Shown here: positions 16,005-26,053 of the stretch, in pieces
Position numbering within the stretch: position 1 is the stretch's first letter
Layout of the letters: each line of letters opens with the position of its first letter
NCBI GenBank assembly: GCA_021806225.1
Contig: JAJZXW010000015.1
Location: forward strand, 1-64,000
From: Nitrospirota bacterium
GTDB taxonomy: Bacteria; Nitrospirota; Leptospirillia; Leptospirillales; Leptospirillaceae
Reading direction: 5' to 3'
DNA: 64,000 nt
The notes under the pieces: model-generated
Databases searched by the model: none
What the model was told of the DNA's origin: nothing
Seen by the model: the letters and a program-made list of their open reading frames with translations, nothing else
Made by a program: the position numbers and the translations under genes

Positions 16005-17852
16005 ATGCCTTGCGAACCTGAATTTTTCCCGAATCTTCCCGGAAAGACCCTTCTCGATGCGAACATGCTCTCCCAGGGCATCCGGCTCTTCGGGAGAAGC
16101 CTCCTTGGCTCCGATGTCCTCCGCGACCGGACGCTTCATGTCCGGCATGTCCTGGGTGGACTGGAGTCCGGCCCCGGTCCGGGCATCCGGTTCTTCTTCG
16201 TCCTCTTCACGGAGGGGGAGACCCCCGGAGATCTCGATATATTCTGGCGCGAGTCTCCGCCGGGACCGGTCCGGGTCCGCACGGAGAGAACGGTCCTCGA
16301 CCGGCTCCGCTCCCTGGAAGGCTTCCGTCTTCCGAGAAATCTCCGGATCGTCCACACCGTTCTCGATCCTTCCCGGACACTCCCCGTCCTCTCGGAGGAC
16401 ACTCCCATCCTTTCCACGAAAGTCCTCTTCCTCGACCGTCCCGGCATCGGGGCCATCGCGGGCATCGGCGGCGATCCGGGGGCGGCCCGCAATCCGGCGC
16501 TCCTCCTGGTGGCCGAAAGTGTCGCCACCGGCCTCCTGAACGTGCTCACGCTGCTTCGGGCGAATGCGAGGTACGAACGGGAGATCGAACGTCAGTCCAT
16601 CCGGGATCCCCTGACGGGACTGTTCAACCAGACCGTCTTCCTGGACCTGCTCGCCTACGAGATCGGTCGGGGCGAGCGCCACGGGAACGTCCCCTTTTCC
16701 CTCCTGATCCTCGATCTGGACGATTTCAAGAAGATCAACGAGTCCTTCGGGCACACCGTCGGGAACGCTTTCCTGAAGGCGGCCGCCTCCATTCTGGAGG
16801 AGACGGTCCAGAGCGGGGATATCGTGGCCCGCTACGGGGGAGACGAATTCGCCCTCGTCCTTCCCGGAAGGGGGGAGGAGCTCTCCTCCCGGGTCGCGGA
16901 GCGGATCCTCGAACGGTTCTGTTCCTTCAGCCTCGAGGCCGGTGACGGATTCCGGTGCAAGACCTCCGTCTCCATCGGCATCGCCACCTGGCCTTTCCAC
17001 GGCAGGGAGCCCAAGGACCTCTTTCTTGTCGCCGACCGGATGATGGTCCGCGCCAAAAGTCTCGGAAAGAGCACCTGGTGCCTGCCCACCCGCAAGGATG
17101 TGGCGGAGGAGTTCCGAGGGGCGAGCGAACGGTTCGTCCTCCTGCAGCACGCCCTTGCGGATGGCTCCGTCCTTCCCTACTTCCAGCCGATCGTCGCCTG
17201 TGCGGACGGAGGTGCGGTCCTGGGCCACGAGGTGCTCATGCGCCTCTCGGCCGGAGGACGGATCCTCCCCGCCGGGGAATTCATCGGCATCGCCGAGGAA
17301 ACCGGACTGATCTCGCGTCTCGACCTTGTCGTGATGGAGAAGGCCCTCGGGCGCGCGGCCGACCAGAATTACCGGGGAATGCTTTTCGTCAACTTTTCCC
17401 CCCGGGCGCTCCTGTCGGGGGACTATGTGGCGGGACTCCGGCAGGTCCTGCTCCGGACCGGCATCGATCCGCGGCAGGTCGTCTTCGAGATCACCGAGCG
17501 GGAGTCCCTGGAAAGCACCACCCTCCTCGAGGCGTTCATCGTCGAACTCAAGGCCTGCGGGGCTCGTTTCGCCCTGGACGACTTCGGGTCGGGATTTTCC
17601 TCCATGGCCTATCTCAAGCGTCTTTCCGTGGACTATCTCAAGGTGGAGGGGGATTTCGTCCGGGGGGTCGGACAATCCGGGAGCATCGACCGAGCGATCG
17701 TGACCAGCATCGTCGCCCTGGCCAGGGAGGCGGGAATTGCCACCATCGCCGAGTCGGTCGAGTCTCCCGAACTCTTCGAGGAGGTCCATCGGATGGGGAT
17801 CTCCTACGCCCAGGGATACGCCATCGGATCCCCTCGTCCCGATTTCCGGTAG
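16005..17852 (+). CDS. GGDEF-EAL cyclic-di-GMP enzyme
   Basis: A 615-residue soluble protein. An N-terminal sensory region (about 1-180) of unclear fold is followed by a GGDEF domain: DPLTGLFNQTVF, LDDFKKINESFGH and RYGGDEFALVLP, with no RxxD inhibitory site upstream. The EAL domain begins with EVLMRL where EALxR is usual and continues with NFSPRALLSG, ITERESLEST, LDDFGSGFSSMAYLKRLSVD and ESVESPELF, keeping most metal ligands. It could make c-di-GMP, degrade it, or both. It follows the chemoreceptor by 132 bases. Confidence 0.85.
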   Translation: MPCEPEFFPNLPGKTLLDANMLSQGIRLFGRSLLGSDVLRDRTLHVRHVLGGLESGPGPGIRFFFVLFTEGETPGDLDIFWRESPPGPVRVRTERTVLDRLRSLEGFRLPRNLRIVHTVLDPSRTLPVLSEDTPILSTKVLFLDRPGIGAIAGIGGDPGAARNPALLLVAESVATGLLNVLTLLRANARYEREIERQSIRDPLTGLFNQTVFLDLLAYEIGRGERHGNVPFSLLILDLDDFKKINESFGHTVGNAFLKAAASILEETVQSGDIVARYGGDEFALVLPGRGEELSSRVAERILERFCSFSLEAGDGFRCKTSVSIGIATWPFHGREPKDLFLVADRMMVRAKSLGKSTWCLPTRKDVAEEFRGASERFVLLQHALADGSVLPYFQPIVACADGGAVLGHEVLMRLSAGGRILPAGEFIGIAEETGLISRLDLVVMEKALGRAADQNYRGMLFVNFSPRALLSGDYVAGLRQVLLRTGIDPRQVVFEITERESLESTTLLEAFIVELKACGARFALDDFGSGFSSMAYLKRLSVDYLKVEGDFVRGVGQSGSIDRAIVTSIVALAREAGIATIAESVESPELFEEVHRMGISYAQGYAIGSPRPDFR

Positions 17853-17856
17853 GGAT

Positions 17857-17890
17857 CCGGAAAGAGGGGAGGCTTCCGGCAATTCTTTCT
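17857..17890 (+). terminator. Weak terminator-like hairpin after the GGDEF-EAL gene
   Basis: Six-base arms CCGGAA (17857-17862) and TTCCGG (17874-17879) with an 11-base loop, followed by AATTCTTTCT. The stem is short and the T run broken, so termination would be leaky at best. Confidence 0.3.
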
Positions 17891-17940
17891 CGTTCCATCG
17901 GGACCCTCTTCCGATCGTGCATTTCCGCTCGCTCCGCGAA

Positions 17941-17979
17941 TTTCGCACATGGATTTTCAATGCGGATCGTCATGTGAAA
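17941..17979. promoter_or_regulatory. Inverted repeat upstream of the dabB promoter
   Basis: Arms TTTCGCACATG (17941-17951) and CATGTGAAA (17971-17979) form an interrupted dyad with a CACATG/CATGTG core. It lies roughly 40-75 bases upstream of the -24 element, within the range used by sigma-54 enhancer-binding proteins. Assignment as an activator site is inference. Confidence 0.4.
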
Positions 17980-18015
17980 TAAGCAATATCTTTTAAATAT
18001 AACAATTTAACTAAT

Positions 18016-18031
18016 TGGCACGGATAATGCT
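18016..18031 (+). promoter_or_regulatory. Sigma-54-type -24/-12 promoter for dabB-dabA
   Basis: TGGCACGGATAATGCT matches the sigma-54 consensus TGGCACG-N4-TTGCW at every fixed position except one (A for the first T of the -12 element), with correct spacing. It lies in a locally AT-rich stretch. Transcription is expected near 18042, leaving a leader of about 97 bases. Confidence 0.65.
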
Positions 18032-18087
18032 AAAAGGGATTCGCCAGATTGTGGAACACCGGATCCTCGGGGTTTCGAAAAATATCC

Positions 18088-18113
18088 GGGATCCGGCCTT
18101 CTGTCCGGATCCC
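18088..18113 (+). other. Stable leader hairpin before dabB
   Basis: A perfect 9-bp stem (GGGATCCGG, 18088-18096, with CCGGATCCC, 18105-18113) and an 8-base loop lie in the predicted dabB leader, about 25 bases before the start codon. No T run follows, so it is not a terminator. It may stabilise the transcript or affect translation. Confidence 0.45.
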
Positions 18114-18138
18114 TCCACTCGATATCATGGAGTCCGTC

Positions 18139-19797
18139 ATGACTGACAAAATTGCCACCCTCGCCGCGGGGCTCATGTTCGTCACCCCGTGGCCGCTCCT
18201 GGCCTCGGGCCTTCTTTTCGGCTTCGGGGCCGACCGACACCCCCGCCTTATGCGGAGGATGGTGGCCGGCTCCGCGTGGTTCGCCCTTCTCAGCGCGGTC
18301 GCTGCCGCAATGGCCTACGCTCAGGGGCTGTCCCGGCCGTATACCTATTTCTCATCCGTTCTTCCGGACAACCTGGGCGTCTTCAGGATCGACATCGCCG
18401 TCAACGCCCTCACCATCGTCATGCTTCTCCTGGTGGCCTTCGTCGGGATGATCGTCTCCCGCTACTCCTCCACCTACATGGACGGAGACCGGCGGGAGGG
18501 ACGCTTCCACAAGTGGCTTGCCCTCACCCTGGGATCCTTCTTCACCCTGATCGTGGTCGGCAACATGTGGGCCTTCCTGCTCTCCTGGATCGCCACGAGC
18601 CTGTTCCTCCACGAACTGCTGGCCTTCTACCGGGAGCGGCCGGGAGCGGTGGTCGCCTCCCGCAAGAAGTACCTGCTCCACCGGATCGCGGATGCGAGCC
18701 TGCTGGGGGCGATCATCCTCATCGTGCGGACCCTGCACACCTCGGACTTCTCCGGACTGGCCTCCGGACTCTCCTCCCTTCGGGGACCCCTGCCGGGATC
18801 CCTGCTCGTCGCGGGCGGCCTGATCGTCCTGGCGGCGATCCTGAAGAGCGCCATGTTTCCCTTCCATGGATGGCTCATCCAGGTCATGGAGGCCCCCACG
18901 CCGGTTTCCGCGCTCCTGCACGCCGGGATCATCTATACCGGGGCCTTCCTGCTCCTGCGGATGAGCCCGCTCCTCACTCCGGAAGACGGACCGAGGGACG
19001 CCCTGGTCCTGTCGGGCCTTCTCTCCGTCGCTCTGGCCTCCCTGATGATGATCACGGAGACGAACATCAAGGAGTCGCTGGCCTATTCGACCTGCGCCCA
19101 GATGGGATTCATGCTGATGGAATGCGGCCTCGGCCTCTACAGCCTGGCGGTGATGCACATCGTCGCCCATTCCGTCTACAAGGCCCACGCCTTCCTGGCG
19201 TCGGGAAGCGTCGTCGACCACTTCCGGGCGCCGGCTCTTCCGCCGTCGTCGCGGATGGCCTCGGGCTTCCGGGCCATTGCAGGACTCTTTGTGGGGGCCG
19301 GCATGACCTTCGCCATAGGAAGCGCCTTCGGGATCGGGTTCCGCCAGCAGCCGGCCCTGATCGTTCTGGGCGCCGTCCTGTCGGTCGCCGTGACGCAGCT
19401 GATGCTACCGGCCCTCGACGCGCGGCATGCGGGCACGGGAAAGCTCCTCTTCTGGACGGGGGGGATGAGCGCGGCGGTCTGTGCCGCCTATTTCGGCCTC
19501 CACAGGCTTTTCGACCTCGTTCTCGGAGGGAGCCTGCCCGCCGCGACATTCCCGGAAGATCCCTTCCAGGAAGGGATTCTGGGGGCGATCATGGCCGTCT
19601 TTCTGGGCCTGCTCCTCGTCCAGCAGATGCTTCCGAAGATCTTCGGGTCGCCCTTCTGGAGGGGCGTCTATGTCCATCTCTACAACGGATTCTACATCGA
19701 TATCGTCATCGCCAGGATGGTGGGCCGCCCCATGGCGGAACGCCCCGCCAGACAGCCCCGTCCGTCCCGGCCCAACCATAGCGAGGTGCTCCCATGA
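18139..19797 (+). CDS. dabB: DabB, membrane subunit of the inorganic-carbon pump
   Basis: A 552-residue polytopic membrane protein of the NuoL/MrpA proton-conducting family. It retains the antiporter core, for example a Lys in LKSAMFPFHGWLIQVMEAPT, the following PVSALLHAGIIYTGAFLL and ESLAYSTCAQMGFM. In the DAB system DabB is thought to pass protons or another cation to drive CO2 hydration in DabA. It is not part of a complex I operon here; it is joined to dabA by an ATGA overlap. The ATG at 18139 is chosen because GGAG lies about six bases upstream; a second ATG 12 bases earlier lacks that. Confidence 0.9.
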   Translation: MTDKIATLAAGLMFVTPWPLLASGLLFGFGADRHPRLMRRMVAGSAWFALLSAVAAAMAYAQGLSRPYTYFSSVLPDNLGVFRIDIAVNALTIVMLLLVAFVGMIVSRYSSTYMDGDRREGRFHKWLALTLGSFFTLIVVGNMWAFLLSWIATSLFLHELLAFYRERPGAVVASRKKYLLHRIADASLLGAIILIVRTLHTSDFSGLASGLSSLRGPLPGSLLVAGGLIVLAAILKSAMFPFHGWLIQVMEAPTPVSALLHAGIIYTGAFLLLRMSPLLTPEDGPRDALVLSGLLSVALASLMMITETNIKESLAYSTCAQMGFMLMECGLGLYSLAVMHIVAHSVYKAHAFLASGSVVDHFRAPALPPSSRMASGFRAIAGLFVGAGMTFAIGSAFGIGFRQQPALIVLGAVLSVAVTQLMLPALDARHAGTGKLLFWTGGMSAAVCAAYFGLHRLFDLVLGGSLPAATFPEDPFQEGILGAIMAVFLGLLLVQQMLPKIFGSPFWRGVYVHLYNGFYIDIVIARMVGRPMAERPARQPRPSRPNHSEVLP

Positions 19798-22286
19798 AGA
19801 TCGTCGACAGAAGCGAAGCGAATCTGGCCCCGAAGGTCGAGGCGGCCTGCAGTCTGATCGCGCCCCTTTGGCCGCTCAAGAATTTCGTGGCCGTCAACCC
19901 CTATTTCGGCCTGGCCGACCAGCCCTTCTGGCAGGCCGGCGCGATTCTCGAGAGGGTCGCCGGACAGGGTCTCGCCATGCCCCGGGAATACTATCTCGAG
20001 CAGGTCAGGAACGGCCGCATCACACGGGAAGATTTCGCGGCCGCCCTCCGCGAGCTGGGGAGCAACTGGAACCTCGATTCCTTCGACCGGGAATTGGCCA
20101 GGAAGGACGGGGCGGGACCCGTCCGGCTCGCCCTCCTGAGCGACGTTCTCGGATCGATCGACCGGCAGGACTGGTCGGGGTTCGTGGTGGAACGGATCAG
20201 CCAGTACTGCGCCGCCTACTTCGACGAGGGACAGGCGATGTGGACCCTGCCCTGGAAGAAAGCCTCGCTCTACGAGGGGTGGCGCGAGTATGCCGCCCTC
20301 GACAAGAGTTCCTGGATGATGGGGCTCCGGGGCATGGCCCGCCAGGCGGCCGCGCTTCCGCGCACCTCCGGGGAAGCCATTGCCTGGGCGCTCGATGTGC
20401 TTTCGGTTCCCCAGTCCGCGGTGGCCGGCTATCTCCATGCCTCCCTCCTCAGCATCGGAGGATGGGCGGGGTGGGCGCGCTACCGGCGCTGGCAGGCCGA
20501 ACTCAAAAAGGAGCAGGACGACACGATCCGGGAGCTGCTCGCCATCCGTCTTTCGTGGGACGCCCTTCTCTACAGGGTGCGGGAAAACACGTTCCTGGTC
20601 CGCAAATGGCAGGAGGCCCTCGCTGAAGCCGCAGTCCCTGCGGGACTGGCCGATCCGGCTCACAATGTGGACGCCGTGCTGCAGACCGCCCTGGAACTCG
20701 GATACCGGAAGCGGCTGATCGGAACCCTGTCCTCCGCGAAGCCCTCCAGAATTCCGGAGGGCCGAAGCGCGGCCCAGGCCGTTTTTTGCATCGACGTCCG
20801 GTCCGAGATCTTCCGGCGTGCGCTCGAAACGGTCGCCCCGTTGGTCCGGACGCACGGCTTCGCCGGCTTCTTCGGCGTTCTGGTCGAGTTCCTGCCCTTC
20901 GGCGCGGCCGAAGCCAAGGGCCATCTTCCCATCCTCTTCAACCCGTCCTACCGCGTGCGGGAGGTTCCGTCCGGAATGTCCGAGTCGGAGTCAAAGGAGA
21001 TGGCGGCCCAGAGGCACCACCGGATCCGGGCGTCCCATGCCTGGAAGGCCTTCAAGACCTCGGCCGCCTCGTGCTTCTCCTTCGTCGAGTCCTTCGGTGT
21101 CCTGTCGATCGGGAAGCTCGTCGGAGACAGCATGGGATGGAGCCGGCCCGTCCCCCATCCCGACCGGAAGGGGCTAAAGGAACACGAGTCCGGCCGTCTG
21201 ACGCCGACACTGAGCGCCGTCCGGAACGGGACGGGGTCCGGGAAGGAGACTCCCGGAAGCGGGATCCCCGAATCCGACCGGCCCGCCGTCGCCGAATTCG
21301 CCCTCCGCAACATGGGGCTGATCGGGGATTTTTCCCGGCTGGTCCTTCTGGTCGGCCACGGAAGCACGACGGCGAACAACCCGCAGGCCACGGCCCTCGA
21401 CTGCGGAGCCTGCGCGGGACAGACCGGAGAGGCGAGCGCCCGGATCGCGGCGGCGCTCCTGAACGATCCGGTCACGCGCAGGGGACTGGCCAAAAAGGGG
21501 ATCGCGATTCCCGACGATACCTTTTTCGTCGCCGGCCTGCACGATACCACCACCGACGAGGTGACTCTCTATGACACGGAGAGCATTCCCCCCTCCCACG
21601 ACGCCGACATCCGGCAGCTTGAAGGATGGCTGGACGCGGCGGGGGAGATGACCCGGATGGAGCGGGCGGTCTTTCTGGGGACGGGCGATCTTCCCTCCCG
21701 TGACGTCGCCGCGGATGTCCGGCGGCGGACGCGCGACTGGGCCGAGGTCCGGCCCGAATGGGCCCTGGCCGGCAACGCCGCCTTCATCGCGGCCCCGCGG
21801 AGCCGGACCGCCGGATGCGATCTGGGGGGCCGGGCCTTCCTGCACGACTACAACTGGCGGAACGATTCCGGGTTCGCGACCCTTCAGCTGATCATGACGG
21901 CCCCGATGGTCGTGGGGAACTGGATCAACATGCAGTACTACGGCTCCATGGTCGACAACTTCCGCTTCGGGAGCGGCAACAAGGTCCTTCACAACGTGGT
22001 CGGAGGATCGATCGGGGTTCTCGAGGGAAACGGGGGGGACCTGCGCGTCGGTCTGGCGATGCAGTCTCTTCACGACGGGAGGCGCTGGATCCACGAGCCC
22101 ATACGGCTGAACGTCGTTGTCGAGGCGCCGCAGGAGGCCATCGACGATGTGATCGGGCGCCACGCCCTGGTCCGGAACCTCATCGAAAACGAATGGATCT
22201 TCTTCTTCCGGATCGACGACGACGGGAGCCTCTTTCGCCGCGCGTCCGGGGGGCAATGGCTTGAGATGTCCGGAGTCGGCGCCTGA
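19794..22286 (+). CDS. dabA: DabA (DUF2309), zinc subunit of the inorganic-carbon pump
   Basis: An 830-residue protein with a beta-carbonic-anhydrase-like zinc site. The ligands known from Halothiobacillus DabA appear as FCIDVRSE (Cys332, Asp334), LVGHGS (His522) and LDCGAC (Cys537, with Cys540 close by). The N-terminal APLWPLKNFVAVNPYFGL and the C-terminal LRVGLAMQSLHDG are also typical of the family. With DabB it should hydrate CO2 to bicarbonate vectorially at the inner membrane, raising internal carbon for autotrophy. No transmembrane helix is obvious; the family is peripheral. Its stop is followed after 26 bases by a DUF6671-like gene. Confidence 0.95.
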   Translation: MKIVDRSEANLAPKVEAACSLIAPLWPLKNFVAVNPYFGLADQPFWQAGAILERVAGQGLAMPREYYLEQVRNGRITREDFAAALRELGSNWNLDSFDRELARKDGAGPVRLALLSDVLGSIDRQDWSGFVVERISQYCAAYFDEGQAMWTLPWKKASLYEGWREYAALDKSSWMMGLRGMARQAAALPRTSGEAIAWALDVLSVPQSAVAGYLHASLLSIGGWAGWARYRRWQAELKKEQDDTIRELLAIRLSWDALLYRVRENTFLVRKWQEALAEAAVPAGLADPAHNVDAVLQTALELGYRKRLIGTLSSAKPSRIPEGRSAAQAVFCIDVRSEIFRRALETVAPLVRTHGFAGFFGVLVEFLPFGAAEAKGHLPILFNPSYRVREVPSGMSESESKEMAAQRHHRIRASHAWKAFKTSAASCFSFVESFGVLSIGKLVGDSMGWSRPVPHPDRKGLKEHESGRLTPTLSAVRNGTGSGKETPGSGIPESDRPAVAEFALRNMGLIGDFSRLVLLVGHGSTTANNPQATALDCGACAGQTGEASARIAAALLNDPVTRRGLAKKGIAIPDDTFFVAGLHDTTTDEVTLYDTESIPPSHDADIRQLEGWLDAAGEMTRMERAVFLGTGDLPSRDVAADVRRRTRDWAEVRPEWALAGNAAFIAAPRSRTAGCDLGGRAFLHDYNWRNDSGFATLQLIMTAPMVVGNWINMQYYGSMVDNFRFGSGNKVLHNVVGGSIGVLEGNGGDLRVGLAMQSLHDGRRWIHEPIRLNVVVEAPQEAIDDVIGRHALVRNLIENEWIFFFRIDDDGSLFRRASGGQWLEMSGVGA

Positions 22287-22312
22287 CGGCGCCCCTCCGT
22301 CCTGGAGGGGGT

Positions 22313-23215
22313 ATGGGGCAGGGACAGCGCACAAAGGGCTTCGAACCGGGCTCGCTCTATGCGGGAGAGCGCGTGGCGCTTCTCACGAAGCACGGGAAGG
22401 AGGGGGTGATCGCTCCCGTTCTCGAGCCCGGGTTGGGCTGCAGGATCGACCGGGTCTCCGGATACGACACCGATCTTCTGGGAACTTTCACCCGGGAGAT
22501 TCCCCGGGACGGGACCCAGATCGAGGCTGCCCGGAAAAAGGCCCGCATCGGGATGGATCTGTCCCGGATGCCCCTGGGACTGGCCAGCGAGGGCTCCTTC
22601 GGTCCCGATCCAGTCCTGGGTGCGGTTTCATGGAACGTGGAATGCCTCGTCTTCATCGATGACCGCCTGGGAATCGAGGTCTCCGGATGGTCGCAGGGCG
22701 AGGCGCGCTCCGGACACCTCCTGGCCGAAGACTGGGGGGCGGTCCGAGAGTTCGCCCTCCGGGTGGGGTTCCCGGACCACGGGATGGTGCTTCGTCCCGG
22801 GGGAATGCCCGGGGAAGAGCCCGGGGAAGAGAATGACATGCGGATCCGCAAGGAGATTCCGGACTGGACCGCCCTCGAGGGGGCCTTCCGGGAGTCGCGC
22901 TCCCTCTCCCCATCGGGCCGCGTCTTTCTCGAGATCGACCTCCGGGCCCATGCCAACCCGACGCGCCGGGAGATGATCCGACGGGCCGCGGAGAATCTTC
23001 TTGAAAAAATCCGGTCCCTCTGTCCCTCCTGCGCTTTGCCGGGATTTTCTATGGTCGAGCTTGTGAAGGGACTCCCCTGCGCAGACTGCGGCTCTCCCAC
23101 CAACGAGGTCCGGGCGGAGGTCCACGGGTGCCTGAAATGCGCCCACAGGGAGGTCCGGGAGCGGTCCGGCCCCGGGAAGGGCAATCCGCTTTACTGCGAT
23201 TACTGCAATCCGTAG
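22313..23215 (+). CDS. DUF6671-like zinc-ribbon protein
   Basis: A 300-residue protein of a family I recognise as DUF6671: [50 protein letters not shown] and [11 protein letters not shown]. The C-terminal third carries four CxxC-like pairs (CPSC, CADC, CLKC, CDYC) that probably bind zinc. The start follows GGAGGGGGT closely. The position immediately after dabA, in the same direction and with a short gap, suggests shared expression and possibly a link to carbon metabolism; the activity is unknown. Confidence 0.6.
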   Translation: MGQGQRTKGFEPGSLYAGERVALLTKHGKEGVIAPVLEPGLGCRIDRVSGYDTDLLGTFTREIPRDGTQIEAARKKARIGMDLSRMPLGLASEGSFGPDPVLGAVSWNVECLVFIDDRLGIEVSGWSQGEARSGHLLAEDWGAVREFALRVGFPDHGMVLRPGGMPGEEPGEENDMRIRKEIPDWTALEGAFRESRSLSPSGRVFLEIDLRAHANPTRREMIRRAAENLLEKIRSLCPSCALPGFSMVELVKGLPCADCGSPTNEVRAEVHGCLKCAHREVRERSGPGKGNPLYCDYCNP

Positions 23216-23271
23216 GGATCGGGGGATTTCCGGTCCGCCCGATTCTTTTTTCCGGAAAGGAAGCGCAACGC

Positions 23272-24951
23272 ATGTCGGACAATCGAAGGAGCCGGGTGAC
23301 GACCCAGGGGGTGGAGCGATCGCCCAACCGGGCCCTTCTTCGCGCCACGGGGTTCGGGGACGGGGATTTCGGGAAGCCCGTCGTGGGGGTGGCGAACGGC
23401 TACAGCACCATCACCCCCTGCAACATGGGGCTGGGCGAACTCGCGATCCGCGCCGGCGAGGGCCTCAGGAGGGCGGGCGCCATGCCCCAGGTCTTCGGGA
23501 CGATCACCGTCTCCGACGGGATCTCCATGGGGACGCCGGGAATGCGGTACTCCCTGGTCTCGCGCGAAGTGATCGCCGACTCGATCGAAACCGTATGCAA
23601 CGCCCAGAGCATGGACGGAGTGCTCGCCCTGGGCGGCTGCGACAAAAACATGCCGGGGGCGATGATCGCCATCGGCCGCCTCGACATTCCGGCCATCTTC
23701 GTCTACGGGGGGACGATCCGTCCGGGACGCTACGAAGATCGGGACCTGACCATCGTGAGCTCCTTCGAGGCGGTCGGCGAATATTTCGCGAACAGGATCG
23801 ACGGGGGGGAGCTTCTCGAGATCGAGCGGCGGTCCTGTCCCGGAATCGGGTCCTGCGGGGGAATGTACACCGCGAACACCATGGCCTCTCTCTTCGAGGC
23901 CATGGGCATGAGCCTTCCCTATTCCTCCACCATGGCCGCGGAGGATCCGGAAAAGGCCCTGAGCGCGGAAAGATCCGGGGAGGTTCTGGCCGGCGCGATA
24001 CGAAAGCAGATCCTTCCCAGCCGCATCCTCACGCGCGAAGCCTTCGAAAACGCGATCGCCGTGACGATGGCGGTCGGTGGGACTACCAACGCTGTCCTGC
24101 ACCTTCTGGCCATCGCCCGGTCGGTGGGCGTTCCCCTTTCCATCGACGATTTTTCCGCGATGCGCGAACGCGTTCCGGTCCTGTGCGACCTCAAGCCCTG
24201 GGGGCGATTCGTCGCCACCGACCTTCACCGGGCCGGCGGCATTCCCCAGGTCATGAAGATCCTCCTTTCGCAAGGTCTCTTGCATGGGGAAGCCCTCTCT
24301 GTGACCGGCCAGACGATCGGAGAGCTCTTGAACGGCCTGTCGCCCGACCCTCCGAAGAACCAGGAGGTCATCCGGCCCTTTCAGAACCCGGTTTTCGAAC
24401 GGGGCCATATCGCCATTCTTCGGGGGAACCTCGCTCCGGAGGGGTCGGTCGCAAAGGTGACGGGCTTCGACCGCCCGCTCTTCGTCGGGACGGCGCGCGT
24501 TTTCGATTCGGAAGAGTCCTGCATGGAGGCCCTCCGCTCCCGCAGGATCGCCGAAGGCGACGTCGTCGTCATCCGCTACGAGGGTCCGGTCGGAGGTCCG
24601 GGAATGCGCGAGATGCTTTCCCCCACCGCGGCCCTGGTGGGGGAAGGGCTCGGAGACAGCGTGGCCCTGATCACCGACGGACGATTTTCCGGGGGAACCC
24701 GGGGCATGGTGGTGGGTCATGTGTCCCCGGAGGCCGCGGTCGGCGGACCGATCGCCCTGGTCGTCGACGGGGACAGGATCACGCTGGACGCGGAGAGGGG
24801 ACTCCTCAGGCTCGACGTTCCGGAGAGGGAGATCGCTCGGCGAAGGGCCGCGTGGCGGCCTCCGGCCCCGCGCGCCATTCGGGGTGTTCTGGCCAAGTAT
24901 GCCAGACAGGTCTCCTCGGCGAGTCTGGGAGCCGTAACGGATTGCTTCTGA
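23272..24951 (+). CDS. ilvD: Dihydroxy-acid dehydratase
   Basis: A 559-residue iron-sulfur dehydratase of branched-chain amino acid synthesis; it turns dihydroxy-isovalerate into 2-oxo-isovalerate and the isoleucine equivalent. Family marks are the cysteines in TPCNMGL and [33 protein letters not shown], and the C-terminal [20 protein letters not shown]. The ATG at 23272 follows AAAGGAAG at a usual distance. It is 56 bases after the DUF6671-like gene. A weak dyad (ATCCCGG/CCGGGAT near 24979-25003) follows and may reduce read-through into tsaC. Confidence 0.95.
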   Translation: MSDNRRSRVTTQGVERSPNRALLRATGFGDGDFGKPVVGVANGYSTITPCNMGLGELAIRAGEGLRRAGAMPQVFGTITVSDGISMGTPGMRYSLVSREVIADSIETVCNAQSMDGVLALGGCDKNMPGAMIAIGRLDIPAIFVYGGTIRPGRYEDRDLTIVSSFEAVGEYFANRIDGGELLEIERRSCPGIGSCGGMYTANTMASLFEAMGMSLPYSSTMAAEDPEKALSAERSGEVLAGAIRKQILPSRILTREAFENAIAVTMAVGGTTNAVLHLLAIARSVGVPLSIDDFSAMRERVPVLCDLKPWGRFVATDLHRAGGIPQVMKILLSQGLLHGEALSVTGQTIGELLNGLSPDPPKNQEVIRPFQNPVFERGHIAILRGNLAPEGSVAKVTGFDRPLFVGTARVFDSEESCMEALRSRRIAEGDVVVIRYEGPVGGPGMREMLSPTAALVGEGLGDSVALITDGRFSGGTRGMVVGHVSPEAAVGGPIALVVDGDRITLDAERGLLRLDVPEREIARRRAAWRPPAPRAIRGVLAKYARQVSSASLGAVTDCF

Positions 24952-25072
24952 GAAGCCCCGGGTGCGGACACCCATCCCGGCTCGGGAACCCCCGGGATCG
25001 GCATTTTCGAAGGCAGGGGAGAGGGAGCCTCGCTGTCCGACTTTCTGGTAAAATGACAAGGAGAGTGCGTCC

Positions 25073-26053
25073 ATGATTTCCCCGGATATCGCCTCGGCAG
25101 TCGATCACCTGAAGCGGGGATTCACGGTCGTCTTCCCCACGGAGACGGTCTACGGGCTGGGGGCGGACGCCATGAACCCGAAGGGGGTGGAGCGCGTCTT
25201 CGCCCTCAAGGGCCGTCCGCGCGACCGTCCCCTGATCGTTCATATCGAGGGGCTTTCCCGCCTTGAAGAGTGGGCGGAGGAGATTCCCGAAGGGGCCAGA
25301 AGGCTTGCGGAGCGGTTCTGGCCGGGTCCCCTGACCCTCGTCCTTTCCTGCCGCCGGGAGATTCCCCGGCTCGTGACGGGAGGACGAGACACCGTCGCCG
25401 TCCGGGTTCCGGACCATCCCGTCGCGACCGCTCTTCTGCGGGCCTTCGGAGGGGGTCTCGCGGCCCCTTCGGCCAACCGCTTCGGACGGCTTTCCCCGAC
25501 CGCGAGCTGGCATGTCCGGGAGTTCTTCGGGGACGAGGCGGGCCCGATCCTCGAAGGAGGACCCTGTTCCACCGGGGTGGAGTCGACCATCGTCGGCTTT
25601 TCCGGGGATCGACCGACCCTTCTGCGTCCCGGGACGGTCTCCGCCCGGATGATCGAGGAGTTCCTCGGCCTCCGGATCCTTCGCGCCGGGGCGGAAGAGG
25701 AAGGGGCTCCCCTTCCCGGCTCGGGGGAGAGCCATTATGCGCCATGCACCCCGCTCGAGCTCCTTCCCGCGGAGGCGCTCCGGAGCCGACTCCTCTCCCT
25801 GACCTCCCGGGGAGACCGGGTGGGTGTCCTGGCCCTTTCCGAGTGGGGGGACCTGTGCGGACAAAGGGAGGTGACGCTCCTTCCAATGTCCCGAAAGGCC
25901 CCGGAGTATGCTCGGGAGCTCTATGCCGCCCTGCATGCCCTGGACCGGGGCGGGCTCGGCCGGATTCTGGTCGAGGCGCCACCGGACGGGGAGGCCTGGG
26001 GGGCGGTGAACGACCGGCTGAAACGCGCAAGCCATCATCCGGGGGGACGATGA
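25073..26053 (+). CDS. tsaC: L-threonylcarbamoyladenylate synthase, long Sua5 type
   Basis: A 326-residue protein that makes threonylcarbamoyl-AMP for the t6A37 modification of ANN-decoding tRNAs. The YrdC core has PTETVYGLGADA, KGRPRDRPLIVH, APSANRFGRLSPT and GVESTIVGF. A C-terminal Sua5 extension (about 200-326) follows a linker with SGESHYAP, as in Sua5 rather than short TsaC. AAGGAG precedes the ATG, and an extended -10-like TGGTAAAAT at 25046-25054 lies very close. The stop overlaps the histidine kinase start. Confidence 0.9.
   Translation: MISPDIASAVDHLKRGFTVVFPTETVYGLGADAMNPKGVERVFALKGRPRDRPLIVHIEGLSRLEEWAEEIPEGARRLAERFWPGPLTLVLSCRREIPRLVTGGRDTVAVRVPDHPVATALLRAFGGGLAAPSANRFGRLSPTASWHVREFFGDEAGPILEGGPCSTGVESTIVGFSGDRPTLLRPGTVSARMIEEFLGLRILRAGAEEEGAPLPGSGESHYAPCTPLELLPAEALRSRLLSLTSRGDRVGVLALSEWGDLCGQREVTLLPMSRKAPEYARELYAALHALDRGGLGRILVEAPPDGEAWGAVNDRLKRASHHPGGR

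Noticed and set aside
15990-16012. Sigma-54-like TGGACCATGCCTTGC at the GGDEF-EAL start
   Set aside because: The element would overlap the start codon, so it cannot drive this gene, and the match outside GG/GC is poor.
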